A stretch of DNA of 32,473 nucleotides from Rhodoferax sp. (GTDB taxonomy: Bacteria > Pseudomonadota > Gammaproteobacteria > Burkholderiales > Burkholderiaceae_C). The first letter of the stretch is position 1, and each line of letters starts with the position of its first letter. The position numbers and the translations under genes were made by a program. The stretch lies in NCBI GenBank assembly GCA_026224975.1, contig JAMFRW010000138.1, positions 1-32,473 on the forward strand. The letters are read 5' to 3'. Under the pieces are notes generated by a model. It did no database searches. It was not told where the DNA came from and worked only from the letters and a program-made list of their open reading frames with translations. Of the stretch, positions 16,808 through 24,247 are shown piece after piece.

Positions 16808-17514
16808 CAGAACGCCCCATCCTGAATCAACACCTTTCGGATGGTCTCGAACAATACCCAGGCATCGTATCGAAACGACCGCTTCTGGATGTACTCCAAA
16901 TCATATTCGACGGTATCGTAAAACTTCAGCCGGCCACGCCCCGATATTTGCGCCGGGCCAGTAACTCCAGGCCGCACGCTGAATTTCTTCAGCATATCGC
17001 CACGATAATATCTGAGCATCTCAGGTATTTCTGGCCGCGGGCCAACGAGCGCCATTTCTCCAGTCAACACATTCCAGAAATTCGGCAGTTCATCGAGGCT
17101 GCTTTTGCGGAGCCAGACGCCGCAGCGTGTCACCCGTGGATCATGGTCGATCTTGAACTTGAGATCACTCAGTTCTTCCGGCGAATACTGATACGCATAG
17201 AGTTCCGGAAACCTGGTTCGCGCGTCGGCATGCAGCGTTCTGAATTTGACGAAACGAAACAGCTTGCCGCCTTTTCCGAGGCGCTGCTGAAAGAAGAGCA
17301 CCGGGCCCGGGCTGTCGAAACGGATCACCAGCGCAATCAACAGCATGGCTGGAAGCGTCAAAATCAGTATGCATAACGCAACACATACTTCCAGAGTCCG
17401 CTGAATTCGTGACCGAATTCCAGATTCTTCCGAATGTTCCACAGCCACGCCGGCGGACGCCACCGGCTGCTCGATCTCGCCGGCCGCTACTTCAGCGGCG
17501 AAAAAATCGCTCAT
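16807..17514 (-). CDS. Initiating sugar-phosphate (undecaprenyl-phosphate) transferase
   Basis: A 235-residue monotopic phosphoglycosyl transferase of the bacterial sugar transferase family, which starts repeat-unit synthesis by moving a sugar-1-phosphate from a nucleotide sugar to undecaprenyl phosphate. A hydrophobic re-entrant helix (about residues 41-64) is followed by [25 protein letters not shown], the conserved Asp-Glu dyad in [16 protein letters not shown] (D141, E142), and [13 protein letters not shown] and [14 protein letters not shown]. It is of the short form without the four-helix N-terminal domain of WbaP/WcaJ. ATG at 17514 has a strong GAGGGGGAG ribosome site just upstream; the frame is open 41 codons further, but that part is unlike the family. 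As first gene of the right block it follows the AT-rich promoter region. Its base composition is visibly less GC-rich than its neighbours. Confidence 0.92.
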   Translation of the reverse strand: MSDFFAAEVAAGEIEQPVASAGVAVEHSEESGIRSRIQRTLEVCVALCILILTLPAMLLIALVIRFDSPGPVLFFQQRLGKGGKLFRFVKFRTLHADARTRFPELYAYQYSPEELSDLKFKIDHDPRVTRCGVWLRKSSLDELPNFWNVLTGEMALVGPRPEIPEMLRYYRGDMLKKFSVRPGVTGPAQISGRGRLKFYDTVEYDLEYIQKRSFRYDAWVLFETIRKVLIQDGAF

Positions 17515-17609
17515 CGACTCCCCCTCAAAAACGGTTGAAGATCGATCAGCGGCGCACATGGCAACGCACCGAAAATCGTCTTTAAACTGCAAATTCCCCA
17601 ACGTTTTAT

Positions 17610-17637
17610 ATATTATGATCATTTGTATCGATTCCAA
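17610..17637 (-). promoter_or_regulatory. Candidate promoter of the polysaccharide operon
   Basis: On the minus strand TTGGAA (complement of 17632-17637) and TAATAT (complement of 17610-17615) are 16 bases apart, close to the sigma-70 pattern, and lie in the only AT-rich stretch upstream of the sugar transferase start at 17514. The implied leader is about 90 bases. The -35 box lies in the loop of the 12-bp inverted repeat and the spacer overlaps its left arm. Confidence 0.45.
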
Positions 17638-17649
17638 GATACAAATGAT
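17618..17649. repeat. Perfect 12-bp inverted repeat, possible operator
   Basis: ATCATTTGTATC (17618-17629) is followed after 8 bases by its exact reverse complement GATACAAATGAT (17638-17649). No gene ends here on either strand and there is no T-run suited to a terminator. The repeat covers the candidate -35 and spacer of the polysaccharide operon, so binding by a dimeric regulator is the simplest reading. Function is inferred from position. Confidence 0.7.
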
Positions 17650-17820
17650 TCGCGGGCATCACGGTCATTTCGCCGCGTGTCCCGTCGATACTTTCCGATA
17701 GCAAGTCCCATTCCAATCGTGAATCCCACCGCTGGACTTTATGGACAGGTGACTGCCCAAGGCCATCCTACGATTGAGGGGGTGATCCTAGGGGGATCGA
17801 TTTCCCAGGTTTTCTGCTGC

Positions 17821-17865
17821 AATCCGGCCGCCGAAGGCGCCAAGTCCGGCATTGGCGGCCGGATT
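17821..17865. repeat. Perfect 12-bp GC-rich inverted repeat upstream of mtnP
   Basis: AATCCGGCCGCC (17821-17832) and GGCGGCCGGATT (17854-17865) are exact reverse complements around a 21-base centre. It lies 60 bases before the mtnP start and directly abuts the sigma-54-like element. It could be an activator-binding site, an RNA hairpin or a remnant of a dispersed repeat; I cannot tell which. Confidence 0.6.
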
Positions 17866-17866
17866 C

Positions 17867-17880
17867 GGCATGGAGATTGC
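17867..17880 (+). promoter_or_regulatory. Candidate sigma-54 (RpoN) promoter for mtnP
   Basis: GGCATG (17867-17872), gaga, TTGC (17877-17880) keeps the invariant GG and GC dinucleotides with exactly 10 bases between them and matches most of the TGGCACG-N4-TTGC consensus. It would place transcription start about 30 bases before the ATG at 17925. A single chance match in GC-rich DNA remains possible. Confidence 0.35.
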
Positions 17881-17924
17881 ACATTACCCGGGCGTGCAGA
17901 CTGACAGTGAAGGAATCTCTCGAC

Positions 17925-18803
17925 ATGACTACGAAAGCCGTCATCGGCATCATCGGCGGCAGCGGTGTCTACGACCTCCCCGGCCTCACGCAAACGCGCT
18001 GGGTGCGTTGCGAAACGCCCTGGGGCGATCCATCGGACGAACTCTTCGTCGGTCGCCTCGGCGAGGTGGAACTGGTCTTCCTGCCGCGACACGGGCGCGG
18101 GCATCGGGTGCCGCCGAGTGAGGTGAACTACCGGGCCAACATCCATGCGCTCAAGAGCCTGGGCGTGACCGATGTGATCTCGGTAAGCGCGGTCGGCTCG
18201 CTTCGCGAAGACCTGCCGCCCGGCAGCTTCGTGATCGTCGACCAATACATCGACCGCACCTTCGCGCGTGCCAAGTCTTTTTTCGGCGCGGGTCTGGTCG
18301 CGCACGTCTCGATGGCCCACCCGGTGTGCGGGCGGCTGGGCGAGCATCTGGCTCGCACGCTCAGTGGCATCGGCGTACCGCACCAGCAAGGCGGCACTTA
18401 TCTGGTGATGGAAGGACCGCAGTTCTCGACGCTGGCCGAATCACGCCTTTACCGGCAATGGGGCTGCGATGTGATCGGCATGACCAACATGCCGGAGGCC
18501 AAGCTGGCTCGCGAGGCCGAGCTTTGTTATGCCTCGGTCGCGATGGTCACCGACTTCGACTGCTGGCACCCCGACCACGATTCGGTCACCGTCGCCAAGA
18601 TCGTCGAGGTGCTGCTCTCGAACGCGAGCAAGGCGCAGTCGCTGGTGGTGGGCTTGAGCGACGCGGTGGCGAGCGACCTGCACGGCCCGGCCTGCGCCTG
18701 CCGCCATGCGCTCGACCACGCGCTGATCACCGCGCCGGCGATGCGCGATGCGGCACTGGCGGCCAAGCTGAGCGTGGTGGCGGGGCGCGTGCTGGGCGGC
18801 TGA
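17925..18803 (+). CDS. mtnP: S-methyl-5'-thioadenosine phosphorylase
   Basis: A 292-residue cytosolic purine nucleoside phosphorylase-family enzyme that splits methylthioadenosine, a by-product of polyamine and homoserine-lactone synthesis, to adenine and methylthioribose-1-phosphate. Motifs in order are IGIIGGSGVYDLPGL at the N-terminus (phosphate loop), TPWGDPSDELFVGRL, FLPRHGRGHRVPPSEVNYRA with the conserved His, VSAVGSLRED, MEGPQFSTLAES and the base-binding stretch GMTNMPEAKLAREAELCYA followed by VTDFDCW. Members with a closely related sequence use methylthioinosine, and that cannot be excluded here. ATG at 17925 has GAAGGA (17909-17914) at good distance; an upstream in-frame start is rejected. 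It is the first plus-strand gene after the divergent regulatory region and stands apart from mprF by 145 bases. Confidence 0.92.
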   Translation: MTTKAVIGIIGGSGVYDLPGLTQTRWVRCETPWGDPSDELFVGRLGEVELVFLPRHGRGHRVPPSEVNYRANIHALKSLGVTDVISVSAVGSLREDLPPGSFVIVDQYIDRTFARAKSFFGAGLVAHVSMAHPVCGRLGEHLARTLSGIGVPHQQGGTYLVMEGPQFSTLAESRLYRQWGCDVIGMTNMPEAKLAREAELCYASVAMVTDFDCWHPDHDSVTVAKIVEVLLSNASKAQSLVVGLSDAVASDLHGPACACRHALDHALITAPAMRDAALAAKLSVVAGRVLGG

Positions 18804-18814
18804 CGAAAAGGGCA

Positions 18815-18857
18815 GCGCCCGCACCACACCAACCCGGTGCAACCGCGTGGCGGGCGC
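18815..18857 (+). terminator. Possible hairpin after mtnP
   Basis: GCGCCCGC (18815-18822) pairs with GCGGGCGC (18850-18857), and with one bulged A the stem extends by a few bases. It lies 12 bases past the mtnP stop. There is no T-run, so intrinsic termination is doubtful. Confidence 0.3.
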
Positions 18858-18948
18858 GGCCATGGCAAATGCGGGGACTGGCCCCACGCGCCAGCGTGAA
18901 TAATCGTGCGCTCCGCCGAGTCGCCTTTGCCTTCGAATTCACCCCCAC

Positions 18949-21603
18949 GTGCCCGCCCCCCTTCCCGCGCCAGAGCCGCGCGCTGACGCCGTCCGCGAGA
19001 CTGCGCGCCACCCTGACCAAGCCACCGCTCGCCCCTCGCCGCTGACGTGGCTGGGCGAGCGCTGGCCGCGCGTGCGCACCTGGGTGTTCTCTGCCCTGGC
19101 ACTCGGCTTGGCGGTGGTGGTCGGCCTGGCGCTTCACGGCCTCTTGCTGCATGTGCGTTATGCCGACGTGATGGCCGCGGTGCAGGCCACGCCCACGCTC
19201 GACATCGCCTTCGCCATCCTCGCGACCGCCGTCAGCTACCTGGTGCTCACCGGCTACGACTCGTCGTCGCTTGCGTATGCCGGCGCCAAGGTCAAGCGCA
19301 GGACGGTGCTGTTGACTTCGTTCGTGGCTTATGCGCTCTCCAACACCATCGGGCTCGGCCCCTTGTCGGGTGGCGCGGTGCGCATGCGGCTGTATGCGGC
19401 GGCCGGCCTCGAGCCGGGGCAAATCGCGCGGGTGATCGTTTTCAACGCGGCGGCTTTCGGCCTGGGCATGACGGTCTTCGGCGCCATCGGGCTGCTCTGG
19501 GGCGCGGCCGAGGTGGCGCCGCTGCTGCGCATCCCGGCTGTCTTGATGCAGGCCGGCGCCGTCGTGATGTTGATGACGATCGCCGGCTTTCTGTTTCTGT
19601 GTTCGCGCCATCGCCTGCTGGCCTTCGGTCCGGGTGAACGCTGGACGCTGCGCCTGCCGCCACTCGGCCTGGCGTTGCGGCAACTGGTAATCTCGGCGGT
19701 GGAGTTGACCGCCTCGGCCGCAGCACTGTGGTTCCTGCTGCCCGACAACCACATCCCGCTGCCGACTTTCGTGGCGTTCTACGCCGTCGCCATAGCGGCC
19801 GGCATCATCAGCCACGTGCCGGGCGGCGTGGGCGTGTTCGAAGCGGTGATGCTGCTGGCGAGCGGCGCGACGGTGCCGAGCGATGCCATGCTGGGCGCGC
19901 TGCTGCTCAACCGGGGCATCTACTACCTGCTGCCTCTCGTGATCGCGACCGGCCTGCTGATCGTCTACGAGCTGCGCTCCGGCGTGGCGGCGCCCGTGGG
20001 CCGCATGGCGGTTCATTTGAGCCCACGGCTGATGGCGGCGCTGGCACTCGTGGCCGGTCTCTGGCTGATCGTCTCCGGTGTCACCCCCTTCACCGACGAC
20101 GCCCGCGAGTTGCTTGCCACGCTGCGCGTGCCGCTGCCGCTGATCGAGGCCTCGCACTTTCTCGGCAGCGTGGCCGGGCTGGGCCTGCTGCTGGTGGCGC
20201 GCGGGCTATTGCATCAGCTCGATGCGGCCTGGTGGGTCGCCCTCGGGCTGTCGATCGTGGCGGCGGTGCTGGCGCTGCCCAAGGGCATTGCGCTGAACGA
20301 AGCGGCGTTTCTGTCGACGCTGGCGATCCTGCTCGTCATCTCACGCCGGCAGTTCGACCGGCGCTCCTCGCTCTTCTCGCAGCGGCTGGAGCCGGAGTGG
20401 CTGCTGGCGCTCGGCGGGTTGATCGCGGCCAGTGTGTGGGTTCTGTTCTTCGCCTATCAAGAAGTCGGCTACAGCAATCGCCTGTGGTGGCAGTTCGAAC
20501 TCGACGCGCAAGCGCCGCGCTCGCTGCGCGCGCTGATGGGCGTGGCGCTGATGGCGCTGGCTTTCGGCCTCTGGCAACTGCTGCGGCCACCGGCGGGCGA
20601 AGTGGCGCAGACGAGTGTGGAAGAGATCGAGTGCGCCGCTGCCGTCGTGCGCGCCAATCCGTCGTCGGACGGCTGCTATGCGCTGGTCGGCGACAAGCAC
20701 CTGCTGTTCTCGCCCTCGGGCAAGAGCTTCATCATGTTCGGCAAGCAGGGCCGGTCGTGGGTCTCGCTCTACGGGCCACTGGGCGAGCCGCGCGAATGGC
20801 CGGATCTGGTGTGGCGCTTCATCGAGATCGCCGCCGAGCACGGCGGGCGCGCCGCGTTCTACCAGGTGCGGCCCGAAACCCTGCCGCTCTACCTCGATTG
20901 CGGCCTGCAGGCTTTCAAGCTCGGCGAGCATGCGCATGTGACCTTGCCCGACTTCAACCTCAAGGGCGCCAAGCGCGCCAACCTGCGCTCCGGCGTGAAC
21001 CGCGGCGAGCGCGAGGGATTGCTGTTCGAGGTGGTGGAACCGCAGGAAGTCCACCTGCTGCTGCCGGCGCTGCGCGAGGTGTCGGACGCCTGGCTGGGCC
21101 AGCAGCGCACGCGCGAAAAAGGCTTTTCGGTCGGGCGTTTCGACGAGGCCTACCTGCAGCGCCTGCCGGTGGCGGTGGTGATGCGCGCCGGCCGCGTCAT
21201 CGCCTTCGCCAACCTGCTCACCACCGACGCAAAAGACGAAGCCAGCGTCGACCTGATGCGCTACGCGCCCGATGCGCCGCCCGGCACCATGGATTTCCTC
21301 TTCGCGAAGGTCATGCTGCACCTGCAGGCACAGGGCTACCAGCGCTTCGGCCTGGGCATGTCGCCCATGGCCGGCATGGCCGAGCGGCGGCGCGCGCCGC
21401 GCTGGCAGCGGCTCGGGCGGTTGCTCTTCGAATACGGTGAACGTTTCTACAACTTCCGGGGTCTGCACAGCTTCAAGGACAAGTTCGAACCGGTCTGGGA
21501 AGCGCGCTACCTCACATCGACCGGCGGCCTGGCGCCGGTCTTCGTGCTGGCCGACGTGGCAGCGCTCATCGGCGGCGGAGTCAAGGGAGTGATCACGAAA
21601 TGA
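18949..21603 (+). CDS. mprF: MprF/LpiA-type aminoacyl-phosphatidylglycerol synthase and flippase
   Basis: An 884-residue bifunctional membrane protein. About residues 40-560 are a series of hydrophobic helices (flippase and synthase membrane parts), including SNTIGLGPLSGGAVRMRLY and the ISHVPGGVGVFEAVML stretch typical of the MprF/UPF0104 membrane domain. The C-terminal 330 residues form the cytoplasmic GNAT-like DUF2156 domain that transfers an amino acid from aminoacyl-tRNA to phosphatidylglycerol. It has SFIMFGKQGRSWVSLYGPLG, AFYQVRPETLPLYLDCGLQ, LRSGVNRGEREGL, DLMRYAPDAPPGTMDFLF and FRGLHSFKDKFEPVWEARYL. The start is a GTG at 18949 without an obvious ribosome site, so the first few dozen residues are uncertain. 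The stop overlaps the acvB start (ATGA), giving the lpiA-acvB pair known from Agrobacterium and Rhizobium. The amino acid added (Lys, Ala or other) is not readable. Confidence 0.9.
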   Translation: MPAPLPAPEPRADAVRETARHPDQATARPSPLTWLGERWPRVRTWVFSALALGLAVVVGLALHGLLLHVRYADVMAAVQATPTLDIAFAILATAVSYLVLTGYDSSSLAYAGAKVKRRTVLLTSFVAYALSNTIGLGPLSGGAVRMRLYAAAGLEPGQIARVIVFNAAAFGLGMTVFGAIGLLWGAAEVAPLLRIPAVLMQAGAVVMLMTIAGFLFLCSRHRLLAFGPGERWTLRLPPLGLALRQLVISAVELTASAAALWFLLPDNHIPLPTFVAFYAVAIAAGIISHVPGGVGVFEAVMLLASGATVPSDAMLGALLLNRGIYYLLPLVIATGLLIVYELRSGVAAPVGRMAVHLSPRLMAALALVAGLWLIVSGVTPFTDDARELLATLRVPLPLIEASHFLGSVAGLGLLLVARGLLHQLDAAWWVALGLSIVAAVLALPKGIALNEAAFLSTLAILLVISRRQFDRRSSLFSQRLEPEWLLALGGLIAASVWVLFFAYQEVGYSNRLWWQFELDAQAPRSLRALMGVALMALAFGLWQLLRPPAGEVAQTSVEEIECAAAVVRANPSSDGCYALVGDKHLLFSPSGKSFIMFGKQGRSWVSLYGPLGEPREWPDLVWRFIEIAAEHGGRAAFYQVRPETLPLYLDCGLQAFKLGEHAHVTLPDFNLKGAKRANLRSGVNRGEREGLLFEVVEPQEVHLLLPALREVSDAWLGQQRTREKGFSVGRFDEAYLQRLPVAVVMRAGRVIAFANLLTTDAKDEASVDLMRYAPDAPPGTMDFLFAKVMLHLQAQGYQRFGLGMSPMAGMAERRRAPRWQRLGRLLFEYGERFYNFRGLHSFKDKFEPVWEARYLTSTGGLAPVFVLADVAALIGGGVKGVITK

Positions 21604-23126
21604 TGGGGCGCGACTTTTCGGTGGCGGGTTCGGTGTTCGGTGCGCGAATCGTCGGGGCGAGGTTTTTCTTGCGGGCTTCGGCAGTTTCGTCACTCACGGC
21701 CGCCCTGCTCTCCGGCTTGATCGTCACCGCCCTGCCTGCTCGCGCGCAGGCCCAGACGGCCGCCACCGCGCAGCCCGCAGTGCAGACGGTCTCCCACGGC
21801 CTCTTCAGCGATGTGCAGGTGTTTCGCCCCGTGGGTCAGGCGCAGCAGTTCGTGCTGCTGCTCTCGGGCAACGACACGCCAGCCACGCCCGAACGCGAAC
21901 TGATGCGAACCATGACGAGCGCCGGTGCGATGGTCGCCTTCGTGCCGCTCGCGCCGTTCTATCGCAAGCTCGAAGCGCAAGACGGCAAGTGCACCTATGC
22001 CGGCGGCGCGTTCGAAAACCTCGCGCACCACGTGCAGGCCTTCGACAAACTTCCCGGCTACCTGGTGCCGATGCTGGTGGGCTCGGGCAACGCGGCGGCG
22101 TTCGCCTACTCGGTGCTCGCGCAGGCGCCGGGCGGCACGTTCACTTCCGCCATCTCGCTCGGCTTCTGCCCCCGGCTGGCGCTCAAGACGCCGCTCTGCG
22201 CCGCCAACGCTTTGCGCTGGCAGGCCGCAGCCGATGGCGCGGGATTCGACCTTCAACCCGCGACTGCCCTGCCCGGCCCGTGGGCTGCCCTGCAAGCGGG
22301 CGGCGATGCCAGCGCCGCGGCTTGTGCCCCCGGCGCCGCGCAGGCCTTCGTCGAGCGCGTGCCGCAGGCGACGTGGACGGCTGCAGCGGCCGGTGCGGCT
22401 TCCGCACAAGCTCCGGATGCCGGTGACGCGGCAGCCGCCTCTGCCGCCTTCACCAAGGCCTACGCCCGCCTCGCCGTCAAGCAGGCGCCCCTGGGGCCCC
22501 CGCCGACGCAGTTGGCCGACCTGCCGATCGTCGAAGCGCCCGTGGCCGCCAACGCGCCCGGCTCGCGCTTCGCCGTGCTGCTCTCGGGTGATGGCGGCTG
22601 GGCCGGCATCGACAAGGGGATCGCCGCCGCGCTCGTGGCGCAAGGCGTGCCGGTGGCGGGCTTCGACTCGCTGCGCTACTTCTGGACCGCCCGCACGCCG
22701 GAAGGGCTGGCAACCGACCTCGACCGCGTGATCCGCTACTACGCCGCGCGCTGGCGCCGCAGCGATGTCATCCTGATCGGCTATTCACAAGGCGCCGACG
22801 TGCTGCCCTTCGCCTTCAACCGCCTGCCCGCCTCGACTCGCGCCAACGTTCGCCTGACCGCCCTGCTCGGCCCGGGCCAGAAAGCCTCGTTCGAATTTCA
22901 CGTGACCAACTGGATCGGCCCGAGTGGCGACCGACCCATCGCACCCGAGGCCAAGAAGCTCTCCGCCGCCAACACGCTGTGCATCTACGGCGTGGCCGAA
23001 CGCGATTCGCTCTGCCCCGAACTCACGCCGCGCAATGCGCGCGCGCTGCCGTTGACGGGCGGGCACCACTTCGGCGGTGAATACGACGTGCTGGCGGGGC
23101 GGATCCTGGAGGCGGTGCCGCGCTAG
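21600..23126 (+). CDS. acvB: AcvB/VirJ family periplasmic hydrolase (probable aminoacyl-phosphatidylglycerol hydrolase)
   Basis: A 508-residue exported protein with an N-terminal hydrophobic signal (about residues 29-50, ending near ARAQA). It has an AcvB-specific N-terminal domain (FVLLLSGNDTPATPERELM, LVGSGNAAAFAYSVLAQAP) and a C-terminal VirJ alpha/beta-hydrolase domain starting at FAVLLSGDGGWAGIDKGIAA. The nucleophile elbow GYSQGAD places Ser396. Asp469 in GVAERDSLCPE and His489/His490 in TGGHHFGGEY complete a plausible triad. Between the domains lies an Ala-rich linker (about residues 240-300). In Agrobacterium AcvB hydrolyses lysyl-phosphatidylglycerol made by LpiA, and the ATGA overlap with the upstream mprF here supports the same role. 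The start follows from that overlap (ATG ATG at 21600). Confidence 0.9.
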   Translation: MMGRDFSVAGSVFGARIVGARFFLRASAVSSLTAALLSGLIVTALPARAQAQTAATAQPAVQTVSHGLFSDVQVFRPVGQAQQFVLLLSGNDTPATPERELMRTMTSAGAMVAFVPLAPFYRKLEAQDGKCTYAGGAFENLAHHVQAFDKLPGYLVPMLVGSGNAAAFAYSVLAQAPGGTFTSAISLGFCPRLALKTPLCAANALRWQAAADGAGFDLQPATALPGPWAALQAGGDASAAACAPGAAQAFVERVPQATWTAAAAGAASAQAPDAGDAAAASAAFTKAYARLAVKQAPLGPPPTQLADLPIVEAPVAANAPGSRFAVLLSGDGGWAGIDKGIAAALVAQGVPVAGFDSLRYFWTARTPEGLATDLDRVIRYYAARWRRSDVILIGYSQGADVLPFAFNRLPASTRANVRLTALLGPGQKASFEFHVTNWIGPSGDRPIAPEAKKLSAANTLCIYGVAERDSLCPELTPRNARALPLTGGHHFGGEYDVLAGRILEAVPR

Positions 23127-23243
23127 GCGTCAGCAGCGCTGGCGTGTCAGCTTTATCATCCTTGGTTCGACGCAATGAGCCGGCGTGCTTGCAAACCGCA
23201 CCGGCACCCGGCATCGTCATCTGTACAACTCAGGGAGCATTCC

Positions 23244-23648
23244 ATGAAAACACTCGTCACCGCCGCCCTCCTTTCCATCGCCTCCTTGTCCGCCTTCGCC
23301 GCGGGCGAGCCGACCGAAGCCCAGATCGATGCCGCCTTCAAAAAGGCCGACCCCGACAGCGACGGCACGGTGAGCTGGGCAGAAGCGCGCAAGTTCGGCA
23401 TCACCAAGGCAGCATTCACCAAGGCCAATCCGGACAAGGACGGCACGCTGGACAAAAAGGAATTTCTGGCCGCGATCAAGTACCAGTTCGAGCACGCGAA
23501 CCCCGACAAGGACGGCACGCTCGATCACAAGGAAGCTGCCAAGGCCGGCATCAAGAGCAAGAAGGCTTTCGAGGCCGCCAACCCCGACAAGGACGGCACG
23601 CTGGACATGGCCGAGTTCCTCGAAGCGCTGACGATCAAGGCGAAGTAA
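23244..23648 (+). CDS. Secreted four-EF-hand calcium-binding protein
   Basis: A 134-residue protein with a clean Sec signal (MKTLVTAALLSIASLSAFAA, cleavage near FAA-GE). Four canonical 12-residue EF-hand loops follow: DPDSDGTVSWAE, NPDKDGTLDKKE, NPDKDGTLDHKE and NPDKDGTLDMAE, spaced about 22-26 residues, each with Gly at loop position 6 and Glu at 12. The last three begin with Asn instead of Asp, which is tolerated. Calcium binding in the periplasm or outside is very likely; the partner is unknown. ATG at 23244 has CAGGGAG 6-7 bases upstream, and a 23-codon upstream extension is rejected. It is a stand-alone gene 117 bases after acvB, ended by a strong terminator. The loops are also near-identical at DNA level, pointing to recent internal duplication or strong constraint. 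Confidence 0.9.
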   Translation: MKTLVTAALLSIASLSAFAAGEPTEAQIDAAFKKADPDSDGTVSWAEARKFGITKAAFTKANPDKDGTLDKKEFLAAIKYQFEHANPDKDGTLDHKEAAKAGIKSKKAFEAANPDKDGTLDMAEFLEALTIKAK

Positions 23649-23680
23649 ACGCAGCGCACATCGACCCTGCCATCGACGCA

Positions 23681-23713
23681 AAAAAGCGGCCCGGGAATCC
23701 CGCGCCGCTTTTT
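23681..23713. terminator. Bidirectional intrinsic terminator
   Basis: AAAAAGCGGC (23681-23690) and GCCGCTTTTT (23704-23713) form a perfect 10-bp stem with an inner CGGG-AAT-CCCG extension and T-runs in both directions. It sits between the convergent EF-hand gene and DUF4148-like gene and should end both transcripts. Confidence 0.92.
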
Positions 23714-23782
23714 CGTGAACGGATCAGAGCGACCGTTCGGGGCGCCGCATCGTCCCGACGCGGCGCCGATTCTCTGGCTGGC

Positions 23783-24247
23783 TTATTGCCCGCCGCTTTG
23801 CAGGTGCAGGGCACGTGCGAGGCGGTTCGGAGCGGCCGGCGTGGCAGCGCGGGCGAACGTGCCCTCTTCGGCGCCTTCGCCTGCGGGGATCAGCTCGCCG
23901 TTGGCGCGGGCGCGCAGGGTTTCGGCCTTGACCGAGGCGCGCGACACGCGGGTGCCGGTGTCGGTGGCCAACCAGGCGTAGGGCTCGTCACCCGCTTCGC
24001 CAGCAGGTTGCAGTTGCCCGGCGGCGCGGGCCACGGTCACGTCGCGTTCGACTTGCGCGCGCGTCAGCGACGACTTGCTTTGCAGCGGCGCGGTGTAGTC
24101 GGCGGCGTCACCGGCGGGGCGCAATTGGTGCGCGGCGCGGGCGGAGATGACGGACTGTTCGACATCGGCGCGGGTCAGGGGCGCGGCCATCACGGCAGAG
24201 GCGGCGAAAGCGAGTGCGCTGAGCGCGATCAGTTGTTTGGTGTGCAT
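23783..24247 (-). CDS. DUF4148-like secreted repeat protein
   Basis: A 154-residue protein with a Sec signal (MHTKQLIALSALAFAASAVMAA). Three copies of a repeat follow, of the form L/S-T/S-R-A-x-V-x-x-x-x-x-x-A-R-A-x-G/H-x-L-x-P-A-G: LTRADVEQSVISARAAHQLR, LTRAQVERDVTVARAAGQLQ and VSRASVKAETLRARANGELI, each followed by PAG. This is the pattern of the DUF4148 family that is common in Burkholderiales, usually with one or two copies. Function is unknown. ATG at 24247 has GAGGAG at 7 bases. It converges on the EF-hand gene across the shared terminator. Its roughly 220-base upstream region has no gene and no promoter I could assign with confidence. Confidence 0.85.
   Translation of the reverse strand: MHTKQLIALSALAFAASAVMAAPLTRADVEQSVISARAAHQLRPAGDAADYTAPLQSKSSLTRAQVERDVTVARAAGQLQPAGEAGDEPYAWLATDTGTRVSRASVKAETLRARANGELIPAGEGAEEGTFARAATPAAPNRLARALHLQSGGQ

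Larger units (their letters stand above)
17515..17924. other. Divergent intergenic regulatory region
   Basis: This 410-base gap between the polysaccharide operon (minus) and mtnP (plus) holds no convincing gene. The left part (about 17575-17660) is strikingly AT-rich for this genome and contains the inverted repeat and candidate promoter listed separately. The middle holds a short inverted repeat GATCC-N5-GGATC at 17784-17798, preceded by a direct repeat of ATCCTA (17765-17770 and 17785-17790). The right part has a long GC-rich inverted repeat and a sigma-54-like element before the mtnP ribosome site. Confidence 0.8.

Noticed and set aside
17623-17904. 93-codon plus-strand frame in the divergent intergenic region
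   Set aside because: It has no good ribosome site or motif, starts with TTG inside the inverted repeat, and overlaps the mtnP promoter region.
18727-20157. 476-codon minus-strand frame opposite mprF
   Set aside because: Composition is dominated by Gln, Arg, His and Gly without hydrophobic core or motifs; mprF on the plus strand has conserved domains.
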